Origin: Bradyrhizobium manausense
GTDB lineage: Bacteria; Pseudomonadota; Alphaproteobacteria; Rhizobiales; Xanthobacteraceae
Reading direction: 5' to 3'
Length of the DNA: 64,000 nucleotides
Assembly (NCBI RefSeq): GCF_018130615.1
Contig: NZ_JAFCKB010000002.1
Coordinates: forward strand, 496,001-560,000
Positions within the stretch are counted from its first letter, which is position 1. Each line of letters opens with the position of its first letter. Position numbers and translations under genes: made by a program. Shown here piece after piece: positions 10,948-20,642 of this stretch. The notes under the pieces were generated by a model. That model saw only the letters and a program-made list of their open reading frames with translations. It had not been told where the DNA came from and did not search any database.

Positions 10948-13900
10948 AGCAGGGGATGAAATCTCCGGCCGAGCTGCTCACGCCCGGCCGCGCGCTGACG
11001 CTTGCCAATGTCGCCGAGGGCGCCGAGGGCCTGATCGTCTCGGATCTCGCCCGTGCCATCGCGGCGCGGCCGAAGAAGCCGGCGGTCAGCCTTGCCGTGG
11101 TCTGCCGCGACGGTGCGCGGATGCAGCAGCTCGAACGAGCGCTGCAGTTCTTCGCGCCCGATCTGCCGGTCCTGACCTTTCCGGCCTGGGACTGCCAGCC
11201 CTATGACCGCGTCTCGCCGCATGGCGGCATTCTGGCCCAGCGCCTGACGACGCTGGCGCGACTGGCCGCGCTCACCGGCAGCGACAAGCCGCTGATCGTG
11301 CTGACCACGGTGAACGCCGTCGTGCAGCGCGTGCCCGCGCGCGAGCTGGTCGCGGCGCAGGCGCTGTCGGTCGCGCCCGGCAATGTCGTGCCGATGGACA
11401 CCATCGTCGCCTGGCTCGAGCACAACGGCTACAACCGTTCCTCGACCGTGCGCGAGCCCGGCGAATATGCCGTGCGCGGCGGCATTCTCGACCTGTTTCC
11501 CGCGGGCCTCGAGCAGCCCGTCCGTTTCGATTTCTTCGGCGACAGCCTGGAATCGATCCGCTCGTTCGACGCCGAGACCCAGCGCACGCTGCTCGACATG
11601 CGCTCGCTCGATCTGGTGCCGGTCTCGGAATTCCAGCTTGTCACCGATACCATCCGCCGCTTCCGCATGGGCTACGTCGCCGAGTTCGGCGCGCCCGAGC
11701 GCGACGATGCGCTGTACGAGGCCGTCAGCGAAGGCCGCCGCCATCCCGGCATGGAGCACTGGCTGCCGCTGTTCCAGGACCGGATGGACACGCTGTTCGA
11801 CTATCTGCAAGGGGCAGCCGTGGCGATCGAACCGCAGGCCGAGGACGCCATCCGCGAGCGCTTCAAGCAGATCCAGGACTATTACGAGGCGCGCCGCGAT
11901 GCGATGGAGCATCCCGGCGGCGGCGCCATCTACAAGCCGCTGCCGCCCGATCGGCTCTATCTGACCGACGGGGAGTGGACCAAGCGTCTTGGTGACATTC
12001 CGCTGGCGCGGCTGACGGCATTTTCGGTGCCGACCGACGGCAGCAGCGTCGTCGATGCCGGCGCCCGCAAGGGCCGCGATTTTGCGCCGGAGCGCAACGA
12101 CAGCACGGTCAACGTGTTTGAGACGGTCGTGAGCCATGTGATGGGTCTGCAGGCCCAGCGCAAGAAGGTCGTGATCGCGCTCTGGAGCGAAGGCTCGCGC
12201 GACCGCATGACTTCGATGCTGCGCGACCACAAGCTGGCTCACACCACCAGCGTCAATTCCTGGCGGACGGTGCAGGCGACCCCGCGCAACGAGACCATGC
12301 TCGCCGTGCTCGGCCTGGAGAGCGGTTTCGAGACCGACGAGATCGCGCTCATTAGCGAGCAGGACATCCTGGGTGACCGCCTGGTGCGGCCGCGCAAGGC
12401 GAGCCGCAAGCTCGACAATTTCATCTCGGAGGTGACGAGCCTCACCGCCGGCGACATCGTCGTCCACGTCGATCACGGCATCGGTCGCTTCATCGGCCTG
12501 CAGACGCTGGACGTCGCCGGCGCGCCGCATGACTGCCTCGAGCTGCATTATGCCGCCGAGACAAAGCTGTTTCTGCCCGTCGAAAACATCGAGCTGCTGT
12601 CGCGCTACGGCTCCGACCAGACCACGGTCGAGCTGGATCGTCTCGGTGGAAGCGGTTGGCAGACGCGCAAGGCCAAGCTCAAGAACCGCATCCGCGAGAT
12701 CGCGGGCGAGCTGATCAAGATCGCCGCTGCGCGCCATCTGCATGAGGCGCCCAAGCTGCCGGTGCAGCAGGGCCTCTATGACGAGTTCTGCGCACGCTTC
12801 CCCTATGACGAGACTGAGGACCAGCTAGGGGCCATCGAATCCACGCTGAAGGACCTCGAGCTCGGCCGTCCGATGGACCGGCTGATCTGCGGCGACGTCG
12901 GCTTCGGCAAGACCGAGGTTGCCTTGCGGGCGGCTTTTGCCGTCGCGCTCGAAGGCAAGCAGGTCGCGGTCGTGGTGCCGACTACGCTGCTCGCGCGCCA
13001 GCACGCCAAGACCTTTACCGAGCGCTTCAAGGGCTTTCCGGTCAACGTGGCGCAGGCCTCGCGCCTGATCGCGACCAAGGAGCTGAACCAGGTCAAGAAG
13101 GGGATTGCCGACGGTTCGGTCGACATCGTCGTTGGCACCCACGCGCTGCTCGGCAAGGCCATCAAGTTTCGCGATCTCGGCCTTGTCATCGTCGACGAGG
13201 AGCAGCACTTCGGCGTCACCCACAAGGAGCGGCTGAAGGCGCTGCGCTCTGAGGTGCACGTTCTGACGCTGTCGGCGACGCCGATCCCGCGCACCTTGCA
13301 GCTGGCGCTGACCGGCGTGCGCGAGCTCTCGATCATCGCCTCGCCCCCGGTCGATCGCCTCGCGGTTCGCACCTTCGTCGCCCCGCACGATCCGCTGATG
13401 ATCCGCGAGGCGCTGCTGCGCGAGCGTTACCGCGGCGGCCAGGCGTTCTACGTCGTGCCGCGCATCGACGACCTCGCCGAGGTCAAGGATTTCCTCGACA
13501 AGAACGTGCCGGAGATGAAGGTCGCGGTCGCGCACGGCCAGATGCCGCCCGCGGTGATCGAGGACATCATGACCGCGTTCTACGACGGCAAGTTCGACAT
13601 CCTGCTGTCGACCACCATCGTCGAATCCGGTCTCGACATCCCCAACGCCAACACGCTGATCGTGCACCGCGCCGATATGTTCGGCCTTGCCCAGCTCTAT
13701 CAGCTCCGCGGCCGCGTCGGCCGTTCCAAGCTGCGGGCCTATGCGCTGTTCACGCTGCCGGCGCAGCAGAAGATCACGGCGCAGGCCGAGCGCCGGCTCA
13801 CCGTGCTCCAATCGCTGGAAACGCTGGGCGCGGGCTTCCAGCTCGCCTCGCACGACCTCGACATCCGCGGCGCCGGCAATCTCCTCGGCGAGGAGCAGTC

Positions 13901-14462
13901 CGGCCACATCAAGGAGGTCGGTTTCGAACTCTACCAGTCGATGCTGGAGGAGGCGATCGTGAACCTCAAGGCCGGCGTCTCCGAGCCGGCTGCCGACCGC
14001 TGGTCGCCGACGATCACCATCGGCATGCCCGTGCTGATTCCGGAGGATTACGTCGGCGACCTCTCGGTGCGGCTGTCGCTGTACCGGCGCCTGGCCGATC
14101 TCGACAGCGAGGAGGAAATCGAGAACTTTGGCGCCGAGATGCGCGACCGCTTCGGCGTGCTGCCGGACGAGGTGCGCTACCTCTTCAAGGTCGCCGCGAT
14201 CAAGGCGTTCTGCCGCCAGGCCAATGTCGAGAAGATCGATGCGGGCCCGAAGGGCGCCGTCATCACATTCCGCGACAACTCATTCGCCTATCCCGATCGT
14301 CTGGTGAGCTTCATCCGCAGCTACGGTCAGGCCGCCAAGGTGCGCCCCGACATGAAGGTGGTGTTCCTGCAGGATTGGGAGACTCCGGAAGAGCGTCTCG
14401 CCGGCACGACCGAGATCATGCGCCAGCTGGCGCAGCTCGCGAAGAGCAAGAAGGCGGCGTGA
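10944..14462 (+). CDS. mfd: Transcription-repair coupling factor Mfd
   Basis: A 1172-residue ATPase that releases RNA polymerase stalled at DNA lesions and recruits UvrA. The N-terminal UvrB-like module (about 20-350, with GGILDLFPAG) is followed by the RNA-polymerase-interaction Tudor-like domain (GDIVVHVDHGIGRFIGLQ, about 510-530). RecG-like helicase motifs are GDVGFGKTEVALRAAF, IVDEEQHFGV, LSATPIPRTLQLA, TTIVESGLDIPN and QLRGRVGRS. The C-terminal TRCF domain begins near 1010. The length equals the usual family size (about 1150). The gene starts inside the sdhE stop. Confidence 0.97.
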   Translation: MKQGMKSPAELLTPGRALTLANVAEGAEGLIVSDLARAIAARPKKPAVSLAVVCRDGARMQQLERALQFFAPDLPVLTFPAWDCQPYDRVSPHGGILAQRLTTLARLAALTGSDKPLIVLTTVNAVVQRVPARELVAAQALSVAPGNVVPMDTIVAWLEHNGYNRSSTVREPGEYAVRGGILDLFPAGLEQPVRFDFFGDSLESIRSFDAETQRTLLDMRSLDLVPVSEFQLVTDTIRRFRMGYVAEFGAPERDDALYEAVSEGRRHPGMEHWLPLFQDRMDTLFDYLQGAAVAIEPQAEDAIRERFKQIQDYYEARRDAMEHPGGGAIYKPLPPDRLYLTDGEWTKRLGDIPLARLTAFSVPTDGSSVVDAGARKGRDFAPERNDSTVNVFETVVSHVMGLQAQRKKVVIALWSEGSRDRMTSMLRDHKLAHTTSVNSWRTVQATPRNETMLAVLGLESGFETDEIALISEQDILGDRLVRPRKASRKLDNFISEVTSLTAGDIVVHVDHGIGRFIGLQTLDVAGAPHDCLELHYAAETKLFLPVENIELLSRYGSDQTTVELDRLGGSGWQTRKAKLKNRIREIAGELIKIAAARHLHEAPKLPVQQGLYDEFCARFPYDETEDQLGAIESTLKDLELGRPMDRLICGDVGFGKTEVALRAAFAVALEGKQVAVVVPTTLLARQHAKTFTERFKGFPVNVAQASRLIATKELNQVKKGIADGSVDIVVGTHALLGKAIKFRDLGLVIVDEEQHFGVTHKERLKALRSEVHVLTLSATPIPRTLQLALTGVRELSIIASPPVDRLAVRTFVAPHDPLMIREALLRERYRGGQAFYVVPRIDDLAEVKDFLDKNVPEMKVAVAHGQMPPAVIEDIMTAFYDGKFDILLSTTIVESGLDIPNANTLIVHRADMFGLAQLYQLRGRVGRSKLRAYALFTLPAQQKITAQAERRLTVLQSLETLGAGFQLASHDLDIRGAGNLLGEEQSGHIKEVGFELYQSMLEEAIVNLKAGVSEPAADRWSPTITIGMPVLIPEDYVGDLSVRLSLYRRLADLDSEEEIENFGAEMRDRFGVLPDEVRYLFKVAAIKAFCRQANVEKIDAGPKGAVITFRDNSFAYPDRLVSFIRSYGQAAKVRPDMKVVFLQDWETPEERLAGTTEIMRQLAQLAKSKKAA

Positions 14463-14647
14463 GCAGAAGACCCTAGCGTTCCGGACGCGGCGCAGTGTAG
14501 AGCGGCGCGGCGCTGAGCCGTCTTGGCGCAGCAAACGTTAAGGAGACGGTCATCATCGGCCGACAAATCCTGAGCTTTAGGGTTCAGAGTTGTTAGCAAA
14601 GGTCTGGCAGGTTTTCGCGATCTGGTAGCAATCTTGCGGATATTCGC

Positions 14648-15655
14648 TTGCCGAGGTTTTTTTCTTTTTGGATCTTGGGCCCGCTGGCCCTGCTCCTCGC
14701 CCTTCAGCAGGTTCCGTATCTAAACCTCATCCTGCTGGTGGTCGGGGCCGCCGCGTGGTGCGGCCTGCTCGTGCATGGCTTCCTGCTATGCCTCTTGTTT
14801 GAAGCTGTGGTCGGACAAGTTCCCCGCGTGCTGATCATCATTCCCCTCGTCGCCTATGGCGGGTACCTTTATCTATACGTGCAACAGGGGAAGGACATCG
14901 ACGACAAGGCTCGGGAGATGCAACTGAGCAATCCGTCGGCAGTCCTGCAATTCGATCCTGATCGATATTCGCTGGTGCTGCCAGCGTCGCGCGCAGAGAA
15001 CCTTGCCCAATACTACAATGTTTCGGTTGCCTATTCGGTCAACGCGAACTTCCTGCCTGAGGGATATCTTTCGTATCGCTTGCTTGATCGCGAGCAATGT
15101 GTGCGCGCCCGCAGCTTGCGGAACAACCTTCGCGGACAGAAGGTCTCGCCTGCAGCGATCCTCGTCGGCCCGGTCAAGTTTGACAATACTTTCCTCAGCG
15201 AAGCCTGCCTCCTGAGATTTCCCGAGAAGCCGCAGTTGCAACAAATCGTCGTCACTGATCGTGGTGACAATGCCGTGTGGAAGCACGAGCGCGCGATCAT
15301 GGAGCAATTCGTCGACTTCAGCATCGACGGACGAGTCTTCGCGACGTATCGGACGGCTTCGCTCTGGCGACTGTCGGCACTTCCGCTGCCGCTCATCGGC
15401 TGTGGATTGAGCGGTGGTAACCTGTCCTGGGGATGTTCTGTGGACTTCCATCGCACCTACCAGGTGATCGACGGGACGCCCAAGAATGTAGACAAGACGC
15501 CGCACGATTCGCCGGAAAGCATCGTGCTAGGACTGAGAAAGTTTGCGCGTGGAGACTATGCGCAATTCAAGGGAGATAGCAGGTCGGCCGCGTTCATCGA
15601 ACGTATCGGCGCCTATTCCGGTGAGCAGGACAAATACAAGACAGAACGGAAATAG
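14648..15655 (+). CDS. Hypothetical membrane protein with large soluble domain
   Basis: A 335-residue protein of unknown function. It starts with TTG, as no ATG is available before the first helix. Two or three hydrophobic segments lie in the first 80 residues (about 8-30, 33-52 and 58-76), followed by a soluble domain of about 250 residues with several Cys. No family is recognised. Base composition is lower in GC than the flanking mfd and GGDEF-like genes, with less third-position bias, which hints at transfer or relaxed constraint. It stands alone between terminating and convergent neighbours. Confidence 0.6.
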   Translation: MPRFFSFWILGPLALLLALQQVPYLNLILLVVGAAAWCGLLVHGFLLCLLFEAVVGQVPRVLIIIPLVAYGGYLYLYVQQGKDIDDKAREMQLSNPSAVLQFDPDRYSLVLPASRAENLAQYYNVSVAYSVNANFLPEGYLSYRLLDREQCVRARSLRNNLRGQKVSPAAILVGPVKFDNTFLSEACLLRFPEKPQLQQIVVTDRGDNAVWKHERAIMEQFVDFSIDGRVFATYRTASLWRLSALPLPLIGCGLSGGNLSWGCSVDFHRTYQVIDGTPKNVDKTPHDSPESIVLGLRKFARGDYAQFKGDSRSAAFIERIGAYSGEQDKYKTERK

Positions 15656-15722
15656 GAGTTGTTCGCGCAATTCGTCGAGTTCGGGCACGACTGCGGATAT
15701 GGGAAAGCTTGGACGTCCGAAT

Positions 15723-16946
15723 CTACGACGCCGCCCTTGACGCGTCCGCCGACAGCCGCCCCAGCAGAGATCTCGCCGTGTCCGATGGCGACAGCGAATC
15801 CACACTGACCACGGGATCGCTGCGCATCTCGTGCTTGCCGTTTGATGTGTGCTTCATCACCGCCGAGAGGCGGCGGGCAATCATATGTGCCGTGCGGAAA
15901 TCGGTCTCGGCGAACACCACGATGACCGAGCCATCCTTCTGTGCGGCGCCAAAATCCATCTGCCGCATCAGCCGGCTGAGGATGCGCGCGGCATCGAGCT
16001 GCGCCCGGGGATTGCCGGGATCGAAGGCGAAGCGCGCCACCGAGAGGCCGCCGCCGCGCGCGAGCGTCTGCTCGACGGCCTTGGCGAAATCACGGGCGAA
16101 GGCTTCGACCGTCAAGAGGCCGCTGCGGGGATCGAGCCAGCCGCCGGCATCGATCGAGCGCAGCGTCCGGCTCAATTGCGCTTCCATCGCGTGCTGGCGA
16201 ACGAGCGGCAGCGCGTTGGCGGCGACCTTGGCGGGCTCGCCCGCGATCAGCTCGAGATTGGGCAGATCGTAGCTCTGGGTGAGCTGATGCGCCGTGACGA
16301 CCACCGGCAGGTTGCGGAAGCGCGTATCCTCCGCGAGCACCGTGAGAAAGGCATCGGTGACGCGCGGGGTGAAACCGTCGGAGAGCACGACACCGTCGAT
16401 CTCGCGGGTGTTGAGATGTTTGGCCGCGGCCTCGATCGAGAGCGCACCGACCACGCCGGTGCGCTCGCCGAGCGCGACGGAGAGGGCGGGATAAGCCGCG
16501 CCGCGGCCGATCAACAGCACGATCGCATCGCGCACCGGATCGGTCTCCGGCAGGACGACCTTCGTCTCCGGCAGCCGGCGCAGCACCGTGGCGTGCAGCG
16601 TGCGAACACGGATGGCGGCGCGCAGGCGTGCGATCAGACGTTCGGCGGCGTCGCCGCGCGTGGCGAAAGGCAGGGCGTTGTGGGGCAGTGAGCTCTGCGC
16701 ATCCAGCGCGACCAGTGGCAGATACAGCGGTTGACCGGCGATCTTCTTTGCGAGCAGCGGCATATGCGGTTCGTGACCGCCGGACATCGCAGCAAGCACG
16801 GCAGCCGGCTGCACCTGCTCGACGGCGCGTGCAGCGCTGGCCCAATCGCTGTCGACGACGGGAAAGAGACGGGCCTCGTCCAGCGCCGCAATGAAGGCGG
16901 GGCGCTCGGCATTGGAAACAAACAGGATCGGGCCCGCCTGGGACAT
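15723..16946 (-). CDS. Receiver-like protein with degenerate GGDEF-like C-terminus
   Basis: A 407-residue cytoplasmic protein. The N-terminal (GPILFVSNAERPAF) and middle segments (GVVGALSIEAAAKHLNTREIDGVVLSDGF) both look like receiver folds. The C-terminal third (LDPRSGLLTVEAFARDF...LARGGGLSVARFAFD...KDGSVIVVFAETDFRTAHMIARRL) follows the layout of a diguanylate cyclase domain. The GG(D/E)EF loop is replaced by KDGSVIVVF followed by AETD, so cyclase activity is not expected. It may be a c-di-GMP or protein-interaction scaffold. The start at 16946 (MSQAGPIL) is preferred over 16982 because it opens directly on the first beta strand. Confidence 0.7.
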   Translation of the reverse strand: MSQAGPILFVSNAERPAFIAALDEARLFPVVDSDWASAARAVEQVQPAAVLAAMSGGHEPHMPLLAKKIAGQPLYLPLVALDAQSSLPHNALPFATRGDAAERLIARLRAAIRVRTLHATVLRRLPETKVVLPETDPVRDAIVLLIGRGAAYPALSVALGERTGVVGALSIEAAAKHLNTREIDGVVLSDGFTPRVTDAFLTVLAEDTRFRNLPVVVTAHQLTQSYDLPNLELIAGEPAKVAANALPLVRQHAMEAQLSRTLRSIDAGGWLDPRSGLLTVEAFARDFAKAVEQTLARGGGLSVARFAFDPGNPRAQLDAARILSRLMRQMDFGAAQKDGSVIVVFAETDFRTAHMIARRLSAVMKHTSNGKHEMRSDPVVSVDSLSPSDTARSLLGRLSADASRAAS

Positions 16947-17032
16947 TCGCAAAACTCTGATCACGCAATCGATGCTGCGCAATCTAGTCCGGTCGCCTTA
17001 ATGCGCCGTCAATGTTCCCGATGAAACTGAGC

Positions 17033-18535
17033 CTACACCGGTCCGGAGCGGTCACGAAAAGCCTCGACCATCAAGGGGTTAAGGCCGAGTTCGCTGAGCG
17101 CCTCGCGGGCGCGGGAATTGTCCTGGGCCCGGCCCGCCAGCCGGTGCCCCGAGAGCCGGTCGGGCAGGGCCGTCAGCAGCGCGCCCTGGCCGAGCCGGCG
17201 TGCCCATTCCTGCAGGTCGTTGGAAAGGAATCGATAGCCGCCGACGGCCATGATGCCGGAGGGTGGCGCGGTGATGCAGATCGCGCCGCTCGCCCGGTCG
17301 ATCCGCGCGGCATAGCCGGTGTCGACATAGTCGCGCGGCGGCTGCGCCGTCAGCGTCTCACCGACCGGCTGCGGAGGCGCATAGGCCGCGATCGGCACCA
17401 TCGGGCCGCGCAGGCCGAGCGTGCCCTTCGGCGTCAGCAGGATATCACCCGCGATCGAGGACCCCGATTGCTCGCGCGGGGCGCCATGCGGGCCCGGCAG
17501 TACCGCGACTGGCATGCCATCCTCGCCGCGCCGGGCGCCGAACAGCCCGGCCTCGCCGAACAGATAGACGTCCGTGAGCGGAGCATGGGGCGCGGTCCAG
17601 GCTTCGCTGGCGGCCACCTGTTCCGGCGCGCGCCAGAGCCCGACGACGTTGCGCAAGGTCGGCATTCGCGCAGCAAGACCTGAATCGCCGAGGCGCAATG
17701 CGAGCTGGGCCGGCGCGATCAGCACGTTGCATCCGTGCTCGTTGATCTGCTGCTCCAGCACCTCGCTCTCGAACGGATGATGCAGCGCCAGCGTGCCGCC
17801 GCAGAGCAGCCACACCGCGAGCGAGGAGGCGAGGCCCGCGAACGACATCGGCGTGAACGCCGACATCACGGTCGCGCCTTGCTGGATGTCGGCCTCCAGC
17901 GACATCGCAAGCCCGCCGGCGATCAGGCTGAAATGCGGCCGCGGCACCGGACGGAAACCTTCCGCCGTGACGTCGAAGGAGATCATCGCCGCCTTGCGGC
18001 CGTCCTGGATCACGGCGCGCGTGGCGCCGGGCGGACGTGCCAGCACCTCGTCGAGTGGGGCCATGCCTTCGGGCAGGTCAGAACCGAAGCCGAAGACGTG
18101 GCGGATCGAGAAGGCTTCCGCCGCGGCGTGCATCGCGAGGTCGGAATAGCTGACGCCATCGATCTTGCTCATGGTGACGATGGCGCGTGCCGCTGTGCGG
18201 TTGAGCGCAGCCGCGAGTTCCGCCTGCCGCCACAGCAGCGGCAGCACCGCAACCACGAGGCCGGCGCGATGGGCAGCGAGCACGGTCAGCACGAACTCGA
18301 CCGTCGCGGGCAACTGGATCGCGATCACCGAATTGGCCGGCAGGCCCGATTCGACGAAATGCGCCGACAGCGCCTCGATGGCGGTGTCGGCTTCGGCGTA
18401 GGTGAGCCGGCGGGGCTGATGCCCGGTGATGCGGGATTTGTTGAGGGGGTCCAGCAAAGCGGGCGCGTGCGGCTGTCGCATCAGCGTCCGCTGGAACAGC
18501 GTGTCGAGCGTTGGCGATACGGCTGGCTGGTTCAC
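17033..18535 (-). CDS. Degenerate AMP-dependent synthetase/ligase homologue
   Basis: A 500-residue protein with the N-terminal fold of acyl-CoA synthetases: LTYAEADTAIEALSAHF, a VIAIQLPATVEFVLTVLAAHRAGLV segment, and DVYLFGEAGLFGARRG in the acyl-binding region. The phosphate-binding loop (usually SGTTG) is missing at about residues 184-200, where MISFDVTAEGFRP is found. The C-terminal GRxxDxxKxxG hinge and catalytic Lys are also not visible. It may be a non-catalytic relative or a divergent ligase. The start is either GTG at 18535 (chosen, 4 bp after the upstream stop) or GTG at 18568 (29-bp overlap). It follows the YejA-like gene in one probable operon. Confidence 0.72.
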   Translation of the reverse strand: MNQPAVSPTLDTLFQRTLMRQPHAPALLDPLNKSRITGHQPRRLTYAEADTAIEALSAHFVESGLPANSVIAIQLPATVEFVLTVLAAHRAGLVVAVLPLLWRQAELAAALNRTAARAIVTMSKIDGVSYSDLAMHAAAEAFSIRHVFGFGSDLPEGMAPLDEVLARPPGATRAVIQDGRKAAMISFDVTAEGFRPVPRPHFSLIAGGLAMSLEADIQQGATVMSAFTPMSFAGLASSLAVWLLCGGTLALHHPFESEVLEQQINEHGCNVLIAPAQLALRLGDSGLAARMPTLRNVVGLWRAPEQVAASEAWTAPHAPLTDVYLFGEAGLFGARRGEDGMPVAVLPGPHGAPREQSGSSIAGDILLTPKGTLGLRGPMVPIAAYAPPQPVGETLTAQPPRDYVDTGYAARIDRASGAICITAPPSGIMAVGGYRFLSNDLQEWARRLGQGALLTALPDRLSGHRLAGRAQDNSRAREALSELGLNPLMVEAFRDRSGPV

Positions 18536-18539
18536 GGCG

Positions 18540-20384
18540 TCACTTCGCTGGACTGGCTTGAGGCACACCCTTCGCCCACCAGGTCTCCGGCAGGTAGCCT
18601 GAGAGCGCGGTGGTCGATGGTCGTTCTATCCGATTCCAACGCGCGATCCATTGCTCGGATACGTTAAACAGGGGGATTGTGTAGAAGCCCGCGATCAAGG
18701 CGCGGTCGAGCGCCCGTACCGCGTCGACAAAATCCGTATGATCACGGGCCTCCAGCAGGGCCTTGATCATGGCGTCGACGGCGGGGTCCTTCGCGCCCAT
18801 GTAGTTGCGGGTGCCCGGATTGTCCGCGGCCGCGCTGCCCCAATAGAAATACTGCTCGTTACCGGGCGACAGCGACTGGTCCCAGCGGTTCTGGATCATG
18901 TCGAACTCGTAGGCCAGCCGGCGTTGATCGAACTGCACAGGATCGACCGCGCGCACGCTTCCCTCGATGCCGGCGCGCTTGAGGTCGCGCTGGAAGGCGA
19001 GCGCGATGCGTTCCTGGTCGCGGGTCGTTACCAGCATCTCGAAGGTGAAGGGCGCCTTGGTCGCGCGGTTGCGCAGCACGGTGCCGTCGAGGTCGTAGCC
19101 GGCGTCGGACAGCAATTTGAGCGCAGCGCGTAGCGTGGTGCGGTCGCGTCCCGAGCCGTCGGTCACAGGCAGGCGGTAGCTGCCGTCCATGATATCGGGC
19201 GGGATCTGCGCGGCGAAAGGCTTCAATAGCTCGCGCTCGCGCGCGTCCGCAGGTCGCGCATAGGACGACAGGTCGGAGCCCGCGAAATAGCCGGCGACAC
19301 GCGAATAGAGCGAGAAGAAATAGTTGCGATTGACCAGCTCGAAATCGAACAGCAGCGTCAGCGCCTGGCGCACGCGGATGTCGGCGAAAATCGGACGCCG
19401 CGTGTTGAACACCAGGAATTCCGAGGGCTGCGGCGTGCCGGGCTTGACGGTGTCGCGGATCACGTCGCCGTTCTTGGCAGCCGGAAAATCGTAGCCGTCG
19501 TGCCAGCGCAGCGGCTCGTTCTCGACGCGGAAATCATAGAGGCCGCGCTTGAAGGCTTCGAACTGGCCGTTGGCCTCGCGGTAATAGTCGAGCCGGATCT
19601 CGTCGAAATTGAACAACCCGCGATTGATGGGTAAGTCGCGGCCCCAATAATCGGGATTGCGCGAGAGGGTCACGCTGGCGCCGGGCTTGACCGCCGTTAC
19701 CCGATACGGACCGGAAGCGATCGGCCCGGTCAGCGTCGTCTCCTCGAAGGTCGCAACGTCCACCGCGTGCTTCGGCAGGATCGGCATCAGGCCGAGGATC
19801 AGCGGCAATTCGCGGTCGTTGGCGCCGGTGAGGTCGAAGCGAACGGTGAGGGGATCGGGCGCTTCGGCCTTTGCGACCTTGCCGTAATATTGCCGGAGGT
19901 TGGGACGGCCATGATCGCGCAGCAGCTGCCAGGAAAACAGCACGTCCTCGGCGGCGACCTGCCTGCCGTCGGAGAAGCGGGCGCGGGGATCGAGACGGAA
20001 CGTGACGTAGCTCCGCTCGTCGTCGGTCTCGACGGTTCTGGCGAGCAGGCCGTAGAGCGTGAACGGCTCGTCCTGGCCGCGCGCCAGCAGGCTCTCGACC
20101 ACGTAGGAGCGGATCGGCTGGACCGCCAAACCCTTCACGATGAACGGATTGAGACTGTCGAAGGTGCCAAGAATGCCCCAGGTCAGCCGACCGCCCTTGG
20201 GGGCATCAGGATTGGCATAGGGCATGTGGGTGAAATCGGCCGGCAGCGCCGGCTTGCCGTGCATGGCGATGGCGTGGGCCCCTCCGGCCCGCGCCGCGTT
20301 GGCCGATAGGCTGACGGCAACGGCCAAAGCGAGACAGCAAAGGCGGACGGCGGGGCCCTCGAGCAGGCGCTGGAACATGAACAT
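18540..20384 (-). CDS. Periplasmic peptide-binding protein, SBP family 5 (YejA-like)
   Basis: A 614-residue extracellular solute-binding protein of the dipeptide/oligopeptide type. The signal peptide (hydrophobic LCCLALAVAVSLSANAARA, about residues 15-33) is followed by AIAMHGKPALPADFTHMPYANPDAPKGG and GTFDSLNPFI, the typical YejA opening. The rest has the family-5 layout with WQLLRDHGRP and EQYFYWGSA. It probably delivers peptides to an ABC permease not encoded nearby; only the ligase-like gene follows. It is divergent from the IalB-family gene. Confidence 0.88.
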   Translation of the reverse strand: MFMFQRLLEGPAVRLCCLALAVAVSLSANAARAGGAHAIAMHGKPALPADFTHMPYANPDAPKGGRLTWGILGTFDSLNPFIVKGLAVQPIRSYVVESLLARGQDEPFTLYGLLARTVETDDERSYVTFRLDPRARFSDGRQVAAEDVLFSWQLLRDHGRPNLRQYYGKVAKAEAPDPLTVRFDLTGANDRELPLILGLMPILPKHAVDVATFEETTLTGPIASGPYRVTAVKPGASVTLSRNPDYWGRDLPINRGLFNFDEIRLDYYREANGQFEAFKRGLYDFRVENEPLRWHDGYDFPAAKNGDVIRDTVKPGTPQPSEFLVFNTRRPIFADIRVRQALTLLFDFELVNRNYFFSLYSRVAGYFAGSDLSSYARPADARERELLKPFAAQIPPDIMDGSYRLPVTDGSGRDRTTLRAALKLLSDAGYDLDGTVLRNRATKAPFTFEMLVTTRDQERIALAFQRDLKRAGIEGSVRAVDPVQFDQRRLAYEFDMIQNRWDQSLSPGNEQYFYWGSAAADNPGTRNYMGAKDPAVDAMIKALLEARDHTDFVDAVRALDRALIAGFYTIPLFNVSEQWIARWNRIERPSTTALSGYLPETWWAKGVPQASPAK

Positions 20385-20642
20385 TCGGACACGTTGATTC
20401 GAGGACCGGCGGGCCTGAATCCTATCACAGGGATTTCACTGGGCGCCCAACCGGATGAGCCCAAAGACGCTTGTCGGCATTGATCTTTTCGTCGACCACG
20501 TTAAGAAGGCACGCAATCGCGCAAGAGCGCCGAGCCCGTCACGTATCTGCCTCAATTGACGGGGAGAGAGCCGCACCCAAGGCGGTTTGTTCGGTGCTTC
20601 GCAGCGGTTCGGGCACTTCCCGTTCAGAAAGGGTTTTCTGCA

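Noticed and set aside
10920-12743. Long minus-strand open frame opposite mfd
   Set aside because: Fully antisense to mfd; composition (His/Asp/Arg rich) is typical of a shadow frame.
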